A stretch of 58,722 bases of DNA from Sulfitobacter sediminilitoris (GTDB taxonomy: Bacteria; Pseudomonadota; Alphaproteobacteria; Rhodobacterales; Rhodobacteraceae): contig NZ_JAABNT010000020.1 of NCBI RefSeq assembly GCF_010667575.1, forward strand, positions 1-58,722. Direction: 5' to 3'. Shown here in pieces: positions 27,279-35,729 of this stretch; position 1 is the first letter of the stretch; every line of letters begins with the position of its first letter. Under the pieces are notes generated by a model that was not told the origin of the DNA, searched no databases, and saw only the letters and a list, made by a program, of their open reading frames with translations. Position numbers and translations under genes: made by a program.

Positions 27279-27407
27279 TTAATAGCAGCTGTCCACTTTT
27301 GATTGCATGGCGACCCCGTCCTCAAAGCTATCAAGGACGATGTCGATGATCCTGCGCGCAACCTGGAAAGCGTTGCGGGTGGCGTTTGACTGAATAACGG
27401 TCTGCAT
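27279..27407 (-). CDS. Conserved 42-residue small protein, copy 2 of 3
   Basis: A 43-codon ORF with the same length and position as copies 1 and 3. From residue 11 on (RNAFQVARRIIDIVLD, then EDGVAMQSKVDSCY) it matches copy 3, with only four base changes in 33 codons, three of them silent (CGG/AGG, ATT/ATC, AAG/AAA). Its first ten residues (MQTVIQSNAT) diverge from the MQTLKKSFSP of copies 1 and 3, so the copies look mosaic. GGGAAAAATCA precedes the ATG. It lies about 430 bp upstream of the polysaccharide synthase on the same strand. Silent changes argue for selection on the protein. No known domain. Confidence 0.55.
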   Translation of the reverse strand: MQTVIQSNATRNAFQVARRIIDIVLDSFEDGVAMQSKVDSCY

Positions 27408-27444
27408 TGATTTTTCCCAAGTGTGTTTACCAACTCTGGCCTTG

Positions 27445-27494
27445 CACCAACTTTATTGCATGTGAGTCCGTGCCCGTCTGTGAGCTTGTTCACA
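27445..27494 (-). promoter_or_regulatory. CRP-like site and predicted class II promoter, small ORF copy 2
   Basis: TGTGAGCTTGTTCACA (27479-27494) has both perfect CRP half-sites. The -10 candidate (minus strand TGC-AATAAA, near 27452-27460) is at the same relative place as in copy 1, although much of the leader between has diverged. Distance from palindrome to ATG is again 72 bases. Upstream similarity with copy 3 continues to about 27620 (for instance ACCGTGGCCTCGT). Confidence 0.5.
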
Positions 27495-27716
27495 CAAGCA
27501 AGACATTCGTCCAAGAACGGATCGTCATCTGCGCCGAGATGCCCTGCCGGGAGTGTCTCACTACCTTGAGCGGCCGGACGTTTACCGTGGCCTCGTGTTT
27601 CGCTCCACGAATACTTTCTGGGCCTCGATTCCATACAAGCCTTGAAAAGATACGGGACGTGGCAGAACCTACTGCCGTGCTCAGCTTGAACATTGCTTGC
27701 ATTTGGGAACCGTCTG

Positions 27717-28037
27717 ATGCCTGAGACAATTGAAGAAATGGAAGCTGCCCTGAGCCACTATGAAGAGGTAATAAGAAGCGGAAGATTTACGAAAGCAGAG
27801 CTCGCAGAGCTGCCCGCTGCTTTCAGAAGGTCTGGTCCGTGGAGTTTTGAATCAGTCAGAGAAGTCAAGAGCCTAGGCTCGGAGCCGGCATACCGAGCGC
27901 GCCTCGAAGATGCCCTTGCAGCTTATCGTGCATGGCCACTGTTTCGCCACGCTGACGAGCCGCCCTTCCACCATTCCAGGGAGACACGCTCTCGTCATAT
28001 AGACATGCCGCTCTTTCGTCACTCTGAGAAAAAATAG
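27717..28037 (+). CDS. Hypothetical protein, 106 residues
   Basis: An unrecognised, mostly helical and charged protein that starts MPETIEEMEAALSHYEEVI. The N-terminal 70 residues look like two or three amphipathic helices. The C-terminus repeats a short motif, WPLFRHADEPPFHHS and then MPLFRHSEKK. There is no signal peptide or membrane segment. I chose the ATG at 27717 over one 24 bases earlier because GGGAA lies at suitable distance. It stands alone, divergent from the small ORF copy 2, between the polysaccharide and pilus loci. It reads better than chance but could be spurious. Confidence 0.4.
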   Translation: MPETIEEMEAALSHYEEVIRSGRFTKAELAELPAAFRRSGPWSFESVREVKSLGSEPAYRARLEDALAAYRAWPLFRHADEPPFHHSRETRSRHIDMPLFRHSEKK

Positions 28038-28751
28038 AACACATTTTCCATGATTGCCCTGGCGATCTAAGGTGAATTCTCAATGCTGAGTCGCAACAAA
28101 ACCGCCGGAAGAGCCAAAAAAATCGCGAAGACTCGGTCTGAGACTGTCGCCTGAGCTCTGGGCTCTCCTACCTCTGTGCCAGGGGAGAAGCAGTTACAGA
28201 CAGCTCGCACGGGCCACCTCTCAATATTGCGCCGTAGCCGGGCGTTCGCCCAGCCGACCGGGAGCGCAGATGGTTCATTCACCAGGAGTGAGATGATGCC
28301 CAGTCGACGCAATACGCCCGCCCATTCACTCAAAACACGCATCGCTTGATAGATATGGCGCCAAGGTGCTCAGGCGTCTTCTCGCTGGTTGGTTGCTGGC
28401 AACCGTTCGGAATCATTGACACTTCTTGGCAGGCTTGAAGAGCCGTTCCCTTCCTTCGATTGGGGCTCTCAGATAGCCGGCAAACGCTGCTTTTGAGCGG
28501 AGAGGGCCAAGACAGTCAGGTTGCAACGCGAAGCAAGGAGAGTCTTGCCAAGGCTATAATTGCCCGCAAAACAATCCCGCGATTTCTCTTGCACGAGTGC
28601 TGTTGTTTGAACCCTCGGTCTTCGGCAAGTGTATCATTTTCGCCGCATCTAGAGGTCGTATCACAACGAAGGGTGTAGAGTAGCTTCAAAGTGTGGACTA
28701 CGATCTCCTCGCGTGCGAACTATTTCTTACTGCGTGAAGTCCGAGGTTTAG
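28038..28751. other. Gene-free stretch upstream of the Tad locus
   Basis: Overlapping open frames on both strands (for example minus 28067-28342 and plus 28460-28678) have no recognisable homology and no ribosome binding sites. GGTTGCTGGCAACC (28391-28404) is a short perfect hairpin. The promoter for the pilus genes should lie within the last 200 bp. I cannot place it. Confidence 0.4.
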
Positions 28752-29270
28752 ATGCGTCTCACTGCGCTTGCCCTGTCGATCATTTTGCTTCTGTCCGCTT
28801 GCGACGGGTCAGGTGCGTTCTCTGCGTTCTCTGTCAGGTCAGACTCGTCACGCGATACGTCTAACCGAGAGTACTATAAGAGCGACGATCCCATGATTGT
28901 TGGACGGGTTCTGTTTCAGGACGAGGCTTATGGGCGAGCTTACTCGAAGTTTAAGAGGGCATTGGACCACAATCCAGAAGACCCAGCAGCTCTTTTGGGG
29001 TTTGCCGCCTCTGCTGACATGTTAGGTCGGTTTGACCAGTCAAACCCCGCCTACGCGAAGTTGCAGAAGCTGATTGGAAACCGGATCGAGTACCAAAACA
29101 ATCGTGGCTACTCCCTCTTGTTGCAGGGTAATTTGATAGGTGCGCGTAAACACTTCATCCGAGCATATGAGTTAGACCCGTCGAATGAGCGGGCGGCAAA
29201 TAATCTTGAGTTGCTTCGTAACTCGGTTAACTACCCTAAGCGGTCCCGGGGAGACATTAAGCCGTTATAA
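28752..29270 (+). CDS. tadD: Tad pilus TPR lipoprotein (TadD-like)
   Basis: A 172-residue outer-membrane lipoprotein. MRLTALALSIILLLSAC gives a lipobox with Cys17. After a Ser/Asp-rich linker come TPR-type helices (AYGRAYSKFKRALDHNPEDPAALLGFAAS, then NNRGYSLLLQGNLIGARKHF). TadD is thought to help the Tad secretin RcpA/CpaC assemble in the outer membrane, like the pilotins of type IV pili. It opens the pilus locus, 14 bp ahead of the prepilin peptidase gene, with GAGG six bases before the ATG. It is shorter than many TadD proteins, which carry more TPRs, but placement and lipobox make the call fairly safe. Confidence 0.78.
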   Translation: MRLTALALSIILLLSACDGSGAFSAFSVRSDSSRDTSNREYYKSDDPMIVGRVLFQDEAYGRAYSKFKRALDHNPEDPAALLGFAASADMLGRFDQSNPAYAKLQKLIGNRIEYQNNRGYSLLLQGNLIGARKHFIRAYELDPSNERAANNLELLRNSVNYPKRSRGDIKPL

Positions 29271-29284
29271 CTATACTTGATCAG

Positions 29285-29773
29285 GTGACTGACATCTTAA
29301 TGGCCCTGGTGATGGTGGGCTTGGTTTGTCTGATTTCCCGGATTGCTTGGACTGATTTCACTACTCTCAAGATAAGCAACGCGTCAGTCCTCCTTTTGAT
29401 TGGCCTCTATGTTCCTTTTGGTGCGTTGGGTAAATTTGAAAGTTTCGGCGCCGATGTGGCGGCAAGCGCTCTTCTGTTCACAATTTCTTTCGCGCTCTGG
29501 TTGATGCGTGCAATTGGGGCGGGAGATGTAAAGCTCTATGCAGCATTGGGGCTCTTTGTTGGGATGCCATATCTGGGAGTCTATGCCGTCTTGTTGTTGG
29601 CGGTAACAGTTCTTTTTCTGCTTCTTTTGTTTCTGTTAGGGAATGGGTTTGGGAGCGGCCTATTTTCCACTCGCTTTCGGCAGATAAAGGAGAGTGGTAG
29701 GGCGCCTTACGGCCTGCTAATGTGCATCGCGGCCGTCCCCAGCATCTTGCTCCGAGTGTCGATGTCGCCTTGA
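29285..29773 (+). CDS. cpaA: Prepilin peptidase of the Tad system (TadV/CpaA)
   Basis: A 162-residue, very hydrophobic inner-membrane aspartic protease (peptidase family A24) that cleaves the leader of the Flp prepilin and pseudopilins. It has the short TadV form without the methylase domain. Catalytic Asp residues are the one in RIAWTDFTTLKI (about residue 19) and the one in AIGAGDVKLYAA (about residue 78, GxGD motif). About five membrane helices. The start is uncertain: GTG at 29285, or ATG at 29300 with AGGTGA upstream. I give the longer form. Confidence 0.85.
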   Translation: MTDILMALVMVGLVCLISRIAWTDFTTLKISNASVLLLIGLYVPFGALGKFESFGADVAASALLFTISFALWLMRAIGAGDVKLYAALGLFVGMPYLGVYAVLLLAVTVLFLLLLFLLGNGFGSGLFSTRFRQIKESGRAPYGLLMCIAAVPSILLRVSMSP

Positions 29774-29847
29774 TTTTGGTGTATTATCAGCTCAAAATGA
29801 TCTTGTTCAGCTAATTCAACTTAGAGTGAAGGGCTTAAAGACCTGTA

Positions 29848-31392
29848 ATGAAGCAGTTTTTTCGTTCTGAAGACGGATATGTTTTGCTTTTTGCGATCCT
29901 TGTTCTTCCGGTCTTCATTTGGTTTGGTCTTCTAATCATTGATGTGAGCCGCGGAAACAACGCGCATGGAGACCTACAGTCTGCAGCGGATGCACTTGCT
30001 TTGGCGGGAGCAAGGGAGTTGGACGGCAGGTCCGATGCGATTATGCGGGCCAAAGCGGCTATGTCAAACCTTCAAAACTCCGTAAGCATGCTGGGCCTGG
30101 AAGAGAGCGAAGCACAGATTCCTTTGAATTATGATGACGCTGATGATCGCCCGTTTGATGTCGTCTTTCTTAGAAACATACCAGACGATGATGCAACACC
30201 CATAGACGCGGACTGGTTGGCAGATAATGAAACGATTGACGGCACTGAGGCTAAGTTTGTTTACGTTCGAGCGCAGTCACAAGATTTGCAGACTTTCTTT
30301 CTTGATCCTCGGAGTTTTAGTAGGTCTTCTGTACCGATTGCCGCCAGTGCCGTCGCAACAAGTGCAGTGCCGGTGGCTTGTAATGTTATTCCAATCTATA
30401 TCTGTAACCCTTTTGAAGCCACTTTGAATCCCAATCTCAACTCGCGTTTCGCGGCCGGTGAGCTCTATGGGCGTCTTATTGAGCTGCACCTTGACCAATC
30501 ATCGTCACCGGGTCCTGGCAATTTCGGATTCCTAAGAACGGCTGCGGGGTCTGGCGGCGATGTGTTGCGAGAGGCACTTGCGATCGGAGATTCGGGGGTA
30601 TGCTACAGTCAAAGCGCTCTGGACACGGAACCGGGGCAAAACGTTGGTCCCATCGAACAGGGGATCAACACCCATTTCGGTTTATATGCAGGCCTATTCT
30701 GGCAGCGGCGGAACGATCCGAACTACCGACCAGCCTTAAATGTGCGCATGGGGCAAACCCAAGACGCGCAATATTGCAGTGTCTATGATGAAGAGCCCGA
30801 TAACCATGATGCCATGGCTCTTCCCCGAGGCGAAGCGATGCTTGCACTGCCCGGTGGGTTTATCAGCGACAGCCGAGAATGGAATATCGATCTTTATTGG
30901 GATATCAGTCATGGTGCCCCTTGGGATGAACCGCTCCCTGGCGAGGCAGGTTATGTACCTCCGCCGGCCCCAACGGGCGACATATGGGTTAAAAACACGT
31001 ATCCTGGTCCAACTGGAACGGCGCCCGCGACACCGTCCCGTTATGACACCTATATGCACGAAATTTATGAAGAACGTCTGGGTGACGAGGCGCCAAATGG
31101 TGAAGTCGGTGTATCACAATGCACGGACCTCGACCTCGGCGATTACACCGGGCCCGAATATCGGGACCGGAGGGTAATCTTCTCGGCTGTAATAAACTGC
31201 CTAGAGCACAACATACAAGGCGCTGCCACAGACATCCCAGCCGAGACATTTGTGAAGATGTTTCTGACCAAACCGGCTGTCGTTAATGGCGCAACGAAGT
31301 ACCTCTCTATGGAGATTATTGACGTCACCGGATCAGGTGGGAGGGGCACGATGGCGGAACTGCTTCGGGAAGAGTCCTTCTTGGTACGCTAG
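29848..31392 (+). CDS. tadG: Pilus-assembly TadG-like protein
   Basis: A 514-residue protein anchored by an N-terminal hydrophobic helix: FFRSEDGYVLLFAILVLPVF followed by IDVSRGNNAHGDLQSAADALALAGARELD, the Tad-type N-terminal region shared by TadG proteins. The rest is periplasmic, with cysteine-containing segments (VACNVIPIYICNP, SQCTDLD, NCLEHN). TadG is needed in some Tad systems but its exact role is unclear; it has been proposed as a minor pilin-like or periplasmic scaffold component. I see no von Willebrand A domain metal site. It follows the prepilin peptidase by 74 bp. A gap of 550 bp then separates it from the pilin gene. Confidence 0.75.
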   Translation: MKQFFRSEDGYVLLFAILVLPVFIWFGLLIIDVSRGNNAHGDLQSAADALALAGARELDGRSDAIMRAKAAMSNLQNSVSMLGLEESEAQIPLNYDDADDRPFDVVFLRNIPDDDATPIDADWLADNETIDGTEAKFVYVRAQSQDLQTFFLDPRSFSRSSVPIAASAVATSAVPVACNVIPIYICNPFEATLNPNLNSRFAAGELYGRLIELHLDQSSSPGPGNFGFLRTAAGSGGDVLREALAIGDSGVCYSQSALDTEPGQNVGPIEQGINTHFGLYAGLFWQRRNDPNYRPALNVRMGQTQDAQYCSVYDEEPDNHDAMALPRGEAMLALPGGFISDSREWNIDLYWDISHGAPWDEPLPGEAGYVPPPAPTGDIWVKNTYPGPTGTAPATPSRYDTYMHEIYEERLGDEAPNGEVGVSQCTDLDLGDYTGPEYRDRRVIFSAVINCLEHNIQGAATDIPAETFVKMFLTKPAVVNGATKYLSMEIIDVTGSGGRGTMAELLREESFLVR

Positions 31393-31949
31393 GTGCTGAG
31401 ACAGTTTGCGGGCGATTGCTTCGTTTAGTGTGACCGAGCTGAAACATGGTGCAAATTCTGAGACGTCCAATGCTTAACATCAAAGTAGCTGCCCACCTCC
31501 TGATCCTCGTTTGGTAGTCCATACTTCGGAAAGCCATATATAGATGAAGCAAATGGTGAACATTTTGCTCTAAACAGCTTTCGTCGAAGACATCTGGTGG
31601 CTTGGTATCTTGGCAGCAAGGGCCAGTTGATGATCTCAACGCGCATCCGTCGACTGCTACGTCCAATGTGTTTCGTTTCTCTAGAAAGCCTCCTCTGGCT
31701 GGCCAGATGTGATCGTTAGTGCATGACTGGCCTAAACCGGGGGGGCATTTCAATCATGCGGATATATGCAACCTCAACACATTGCCCTGGATTGTGCTCT
31801 CTTTGTCTTTCTTATTGATATAAGTCAATTCTTTACAGTAAATTGGCAGTTAGATTGGACTCGTACCTTTAACCATCGGCTTGGTAGAAAACCCTGTTCA
31901 GGGTCTTTGCCCGTCTGAACGTAGAAAATAAGAAATGAGGGGAAACTCT
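31393..31949. other. Gap inside the Tad locus, upstream of the pilin gene
   Basis: 557 bp with no gene I recognise. A plus-strand frame without a start codon at about 31512-31720 reads GSPYFGKPYIDEANGEHF and so on; I cannot connect it to a family and treat it as a possible decayed insert. The pilin promoter and a leader of about 100 bp probably occupy the end. Confidence 0.4.
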
Positions 31950-32165
31950 ATGATTAGCAACTTTGGCCTTTATTTGGCTACTTTGGTCCACCGCTTCCGA
32001 AAGGAAGAAGATGGCTTGGCCTTGACGGAATATCTTATCCTGTTGGGGCTTCTTACTGGCGCTGTGATCGTTGCAGTTTTGGCGTTTGGTACTCAGCTTG
32101 GCGTTTTGTGGCAGGAATGGGCCACTTGGCTGGAAAATGAGACCCGTTTGGGAGCGCCGTCCTAA
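31950..32165 (+). CDS. flp: Flp-type pilin (major pilin subunit of Tad pilus)
   Basis: A 71-residue prepilin. The leader ends FRKEEDG, followed by the mature N-terminus LALTEYLILLGLLTGAVIVA: Glu at position 5 and Tyr at 6 after the Gly, as in Flp/Fap pilins cleaved by TadV. A short C-terminal tail (QEWATWLENETRLGAPS) follows the single hydrophobic helix. GAGGGG eight bases before the ATG at 31950 is a strong ribosome binding site and argues against a start five codons earlier. Flp subunits form the adhesive bundled pilus. It is followed by two hairpins before cpaB, which fits the high, separate expression usual for pilin. Confidence 0.92.
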   Translation: MISNFGLYLATLVHRFRKEEDGLALTEYLILLGLLTGAVIVAVLAFGTQLGVLWQEWATWLENETRLGAPS

Positions 32166-32180
32166 CTAGGCTCACTCTAG

Positions 32181-32203
32181 CGCGCTGGCCTTGCGGGCGC
32201 GCA
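32181..32203 (+). terminator. GC-rich hairpin after the pilin gene (possible attenuator)
   Basis: GCGCGCT (32181-32187) can pair with GGCGCGC (32197-32203), leaving a nine-base loop, 16 bases after the pilin stop. There is no T-tract (ATTGCCTTAAATT follows), so it may stabilise or partly terminate the pilin mRNA. Confidence 0.4.
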
Positions 32204-32281
32204 TTGCCTTAAATTGTTGAAGACGTGCATCGGTTTGAGGAAAAGGCCTGGTTGGCAGAATTGTGGCCTGCCTGAATCTTG

Positions 32282-32306
32282 CTCTCAATGGTATCTTCAT
32301 TGAGAG
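32282..32306 (+). promoter_or_regulatory. Perfect 9-bp hairpin in the leader of cpaB
   Basis: CTCTCAATG and CATTGAGAG form a flawless stem around a 7-base loop, 43 bases before the cpaB ATG. No T-run follows, so this is not a standard terminator. It may be a processing or protection element between pilin and assembly genes, or a protein-binding site on DNA. Confidence 0.45.
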
Positions 32307-32349
32307 TAGGTGCTACTTCGGTGCTTAGATTAGGTAAGGGGTATGCGAT

Positions 32350-33432
32350 ATGAGGTATGCGGCGATTTTCAGTCTCCTATTGGCAGCTGTACTTGCATCT
32401 GCAGCCGTTTATGGGGCTCGGACGTGGCTCCTCAGCGAACGACAGCAGCTTGTCGATGTCTTGGAGGAGGAAGAGAAACGCCAAGGCGAGGCACCGAGAG
32501 ACACAATCGTTGTCGCAGCTGAGCAGATACAGTTTGGCGAGCGTATCGTGCAAACAGCCTTGATGGAGATCGAATGGTCCGGAGCAATCCGCCCTGAAGG
32601 CAGTTACGCGCAGATTTCTGATCTCATTATTGGCGATACCGATGAAACAGTTCGGTTTGCCGTAACGCCAATGGCCGTCGGCGAACCAGTCCTGTCTTCA
32701 AAGGTCACCGAGCCTGGCCAGCGCGCTAAATTATCTACCGCTCTGGCACAAGGAAAAAAAGCTGTTTCCATTCGTGTGAATGATGTCCTTGGTGTTGCTG
32801 GCTTCGTGTTGCCAGGCGATCGGGTGGATGTTCTGCTGACGCGTGACGAATTTGTGGACGTGCTCTTGCAGGGCTTGAAAGTGCTTGCGATTGATCAGAT
32901 TGCGGACGAGCTCAAAGATAATCCAAGTGTAGTGAGAACGGTGACCTTTGAAGTCAATACGGAGGAGGCCCAAAAGCTTGTTTTGGGGGGAAATGTTGGG
33001 ACATTGTCACTCGCGCTGCGTAATGTGGGCTCCGCAGAGATTGAACAGATAGCGCGGGTTACAATTGATGATCTTAGCGACGTCGACGTTGCCGATGATT
33101 TGGTTGAGGCAAGACTAAATGAAATCCGAAATGCGGCAGCGCAAGGGGTTTCCGATGACCGGCTAAGAGAACTAGAATCCTCCTTGGGGGATGTTCTTGC
33201 TGATTTGTCTGCGAAATTGGATCAGGTCGAGTCTAAGCTGCGAGAACTTGAGAGCCCGAACACACCCGTACGAGGTCAACTTGTGTTCGACAACATTGAC
33301 GACCTTCTGCCGCCTGATCTGGGAGAGTGCACGATTGGTGTTATTCGCAATGGGCAGCGGAACGAGTACAAGGTTGACCGAACGGATCTTGAGAAGGAAG
33401 CAGACGTCGTTGAAGAGGCGGTCTCTGAATAG
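32350..33432 (+). CDS. cpaB: Flp pilus assembly protein CpaB/RcpC
   Basis: A 360-residue periplasmic or membrane-anchored protein. An N-terminal hydrophobic helix (FSLLLAAVLASAAVYGARTW) precedes a SAF-type domain (VVAAEQIQFGERIVQTALMEIEW, about residues 55-120). The RcpC/CpaB core follows (GKKAVSIRVNDVLGVAGFVLPGDRVDVLLTR; about 137-240, including VTFEVNTEEAQKLVLGGNVGTLSLALRN). The tail from about 255 to 310 is a predicted coiled coil (DRLRELESSLGDVLADLSAKLDQVESKLREL), longer than in many homologues. CpaB is thought to work with the secretin in pilus export. AAGGGG precedes the ATG. The gene abuts the next frame (stop TAG, then GTG). Confidence 0.9.
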   Translation: MRYAAIFSLLLAAVLASAAVYGARTWLLSERQQLVDVLEEEEKRQGEAPRDTIVVAAEQIQFGERIVQTALMEIEWSGAIRPEGSYAQISDLIIGDTDETVRFAVTPMAVGEPVLSSKVTEPGQRAKLSTALAQGKKAVSIRVNDVLGVAGFVLPGDRVDVLLTRDEFVDVLLQGLKVLAIDQIADELKDNPSVVRTVTFEVNTEEAQKLVLGGNVGTLSLALRNVGSAEIEQIARVTIDDLSDVDVADDLVEARLNEIRNAAAQGVSDDRLRELESSLGDVLADLSAKLDQVESKLRELESPNTPVRGQLVFDNIDDLLPPDLGECTIGVIRNGQRNEYKVDRTDLEKEADVVEEAVSE

Positions 33433-33504
33433 GTGATTGCTCTCGTGTCTTACGCGAGACGCTTGAATTTGATTGTAGGTACTGAGCAGCAGATCGGAAA
33501 TAAG

Positions 33505-34956
33505 ATGGCTATCATTCAAAGGGTAAGAGTTTTACACTCTAGGCTTTGGCGCGCACGAGGAAACAGGCTGCGTGATTTATGTGCAGTTTTCATACTGCTA
33601 TTGCTATCTGCCACAGCGCAAGCACAGGAACAGAGTATCATCATCGATGATGGCGTTGCCTCTCGTGTTCGTATGAACCCGAACGAGACCCTAAGCATCA
33701 AGACGAATATGCCATATGCGGATATTCTGATCGGAAACACTAACCTGATAGATGTTTTTCCACTTACTGACACGACTCTTTATGTCCAGTCCAAGGGTAC
33801 AGGCCTTACAAACATCACGTTATACTCCACTGAAAAGCAGCTTCTCGAAGTAATTGATGTTCGTGTAAGAAGTGATTTTTCCGAACTTGAATCCTCTTTG
33901 CGAGCGGCCGTACCAAGTGCGCAGGTGTCCGTCACCAACGTCAACGACCGGATACGTTTGTCGGGCCAAGTCAAGGACGCAAGAGATTTGCAGACCGTGG
34001 TTGAGATTTCCGAGCAGTTCTCGGAGGAACCCGTAATAAATTCTGTTCGTGTCGCTGCGGCTCAGCAAGTTGAACTAGATGTCCGCATTCTCGAGGTTGA
34101 ACGCAACTCAGGCCGTAGTCTTGGGATCGGACTCAGGGGCACTAACCAGAGTGGCGATACCACAGTACAGACAAACCCAGGCGGCATAACAGGGGGGGCG
34201 TCTGTACCTTTTGGTACGTTTATTGGAGATCTACTCGAAGTAAACGGAACGCAAATCGATATTATTATCAATGCGTTGGAGCGCAAAGGACTTGCTCGAC
34301 GCTTGGCCAATCCCAAATTGACAACAACGAGTGGAGTCGAGGCGAATTTCGTTGTGGGGGGCGAGGTGCCAATCTCTCGCCCAGTTTTTGGTGAAAGTGG
34401 AAATGTGGCTCCGCAAACAGACTACCGGGAGTACGGCGTAAAACTGAATTTTGTTCCGAGGGTATTGGACCAAGGGTTGATTTCGTTGCGTGTCACTCCG
34501 GAGGTTTCGGATGTGGATTTCTCGAATAGCGTGAATGGAAATCCAACGTTCTTTACTCGCCGTGCGGATACGACTGTTTCCCTTCGGGATGGGCAGAGTT
34601 TTGCGATCGCAGGCCTGCTTCAATCTGACAACGCGCGAAACATTGAGCAGCTCCCATGGCTTGGCCAAGTACCAATAATCGGGGCGCTTTTTCGGTCAAC
34701 TGGTTTCCAGAAAAGCGAAACTGATCTTGTAATAGTTGTGACCCCGCGTTTGGTGCGTCCGGTCTCTCCGGACGAGAAGCTGGCATCACCGTTAGATAAC
34801 ACGCGGTCTTCCGATGACGTTGAGCTTTTCCTTTACGGTATGCTCGAAGTCGATCGAAGGCTTCTGCGGCGCTTTCGGGAAGGTGATGGCGTAGTCGGGC
34901 CATATGGTCACATGATTGAGCTGGAGTTTGACGATGCGCTTATCAACAAAAAGTAA
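33505..34956 (+). CDS. cpaC: Flp pilus secretin CpaC/RcpA
   Basis: An outer-membrane secretin of 483 residues through which the Flp pilus leaves the cell. A signal peptide (LRDLCAVFILLLLSATAQAQ) is followed by an N-terminal pilus/BON-like domain with VRMNPNETLSIKTNMPYADILIG and NDRIRLSGQVKDARDLQTVVEI. The secretin domain then runs to about residue 440: LDVRILEVERNSGRSLG, RKGLARRLANPKLTTTSGVEA, FVVGGEVPIS, and SLRDGQSFAIAGLLQSD with LPWLGQVPIIGALFRS. I prefer ATG 33505; a GTG at 33433 directly after the cpaB stop would add 24 residues. Its last 23 bases overlap the next small lipoprotein gene. Confidence 0.9.
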   Translation: MAIIQRVRVLHSRLWRARGNRLRDLCAVFILLLLSATAQAQEQSIIIDDGVASRVRMNPNETLSIKTNMPYADILIGNTNLIDVFPLTDTTLYVQSKGTGLTNITLYSTEKQLLEVIDVRVRSDFSELESSLRAAVPSAQVSVTNVNDRIRLSGQVKDARDLQTVVEISEQFSEEPVINSVRVAAAQQVELDVRILEVERNSGRSLGIGLRGTNQSGDTTVQTNPGGITGGASVPFGTFIGDLLEVNGTQIDIIINALERKGLARRLANPKLTTTSGVEANFVVGGEVPISRPVFGESGNVAPQTDYREYGVKLNFVPRVLDQGLISLRVTPEVSDVDFSNSVNGNPTFFTRRADTTVSLRDGQSFAIAGLLQSDNARNIEQLPWLGQVPIIGALFRSTGFQKSETDLVIVVTPRLVRPVSPDEKLASPLDNTRSSDDVELFLYGMLEVDRRLLRRFREGDGVVGPYGHMIELEFDDALINKK

Positions 34957-35134
34957 GCTTGGGTCACTCGGACTGGTTGTCCTGCTAAGCATTTCAGCTT
35001 GCGACGACTATTTAAATAATCGTGATAGAGTTTCACCGCATACTGGTGACGCGATGGATGCTAATACGGCAATTCAAACAATCGACCCGTGGCCGCCAAC
35101 ATCCTACGATACGAGAATTCCAGTCGGTAACTGA
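34934..35134 (+). CDS. Small Tad-locus lipoprotein (CpaD-like position)
   Basis: A 66-residue predicted lipoprotein: basic start MRLSTKSKLG, hydrophobic VVLLSISAC with Cys at about residue 23, then a short polar region with TGDAMDANTAIQTIDPWPP. Proteins with this DPWP tail sit after the secretin in other Rhodobacterales Tad loci, in the place of the longer CpaD. It overlaps cpaC by 23 bp with GGAG seven bases ahead of the ATG. It may serve as a secretin helper together with TadD. The CpaD equivalence is positional inference. Confidence 0.65.
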   Translation: MRLSTKSKLGSLGLVVLLSISACDDYLNNRDRVSPHTGDAMDANTAIQTIDPWPPTSYDTRIPVGN

Positions 35135-35252
35135 TCCCAGCCGTGATGGGCCAGACTGCAGGAGGGGCATCCAGTACTTCGCCCAAGCATCAAATGAAAG
35201 AGAAGTTGCGTGTGGCAAAGGATCGATCGATTGCAGGTGGCGATGGAGTACG

Positions 35253-35729
35253 ATGACACTGCTTAGCGTTGTAAGCCGATTTTTTCGCGAAGAGCTTGGC
35301 GTTGTGTTGATCGAAACGCTATTGGCTATCCCTTTCCTGACCTTGCTAACGTTCACCATCCTTGAGTTTGGCAACATCCTTTGGCAGCGTGAACAGCTTC
35401 AAACCGGTGTCAAGGATGCTGCCCGTTATTGGGCACGCTGCCGCCCAGTTGACGGCAATGGTGCTGCCTTCATGCCGTGCAGCATCGACACTGCGCGAGC
35501 CATAGCTTTCACGGGGCTCCCGAGTGGTGGCGCGCCGCGTGTTCCTGGCTGGGATGAAAGTTCAGAACTGACTATTGTTCCCGGAGTTCCACCGGGTGTG
35601 CCGACCAGTGATGATCTGGTAGTTGTTTCGGGGGCCGTGACGTACCAGGGCTCGCCAATGCTTAACGCGATTTTCCCAGATAGCTTTAGCATGGGCTATT
35701 CTTTTCAAACTCGGTACATAGGATGGTAG
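35253..35729 (+). CDS. tadE: TadE-like pseudopilin
   Basis: A 158-residue protein with the TadE signature near its N-terminus: FFREELGVVLIETLLAIPFLTLLTFTILEFGN, with processing expected after the Gly and Glu at mature position 5. TadE/TadF proteins are minor pilins processed by TadV. The periplasmic part has two Cys (WARCRP, MPCSID). GGAG five bases before ATG 35253 supports this start; the frame is open further upstream but without a signal. Its end overlaps the next gene by 7 bp. Confidence 0.82.
   Translation: MTLLSVVSRFFREELGVVLIETLLAIPFLTLLTFTILEFGNILWQREQLQTGVKDAARYWARCRPVDGNGAAFMPCSIDTARAIAFTGLPSGGAPRVPGWDESSELTIVPGVPPGVPTSDDLVVVSGAVTYQGSPMLNAIFPDSFSMGYSFQTRYIGW

Noticed and set aside
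28067..28342. 91-codon minus-strand frame and overlapping plus-strand frames upstream of the pilus locus
   Set aside because: No ribosome binding site or known family; frames on both strands look equally protein-like, which suggests noise or decayed DNA.
31325..31753. 142-codon minus-strand frame in the Tad gap
   Set aside because: It is antisense to the end of tadG and has odd, Cys/Pro/Arg-rich composition without similarity to anything known to me.
31840..31870. Sigma-54-like promoter before the pilin gene (TTGGCAGTTAGATTGGAC)
   Set aside because: The -24 GG is present but the -12 element reads GG instead of GC, so the match fails at an essential base.
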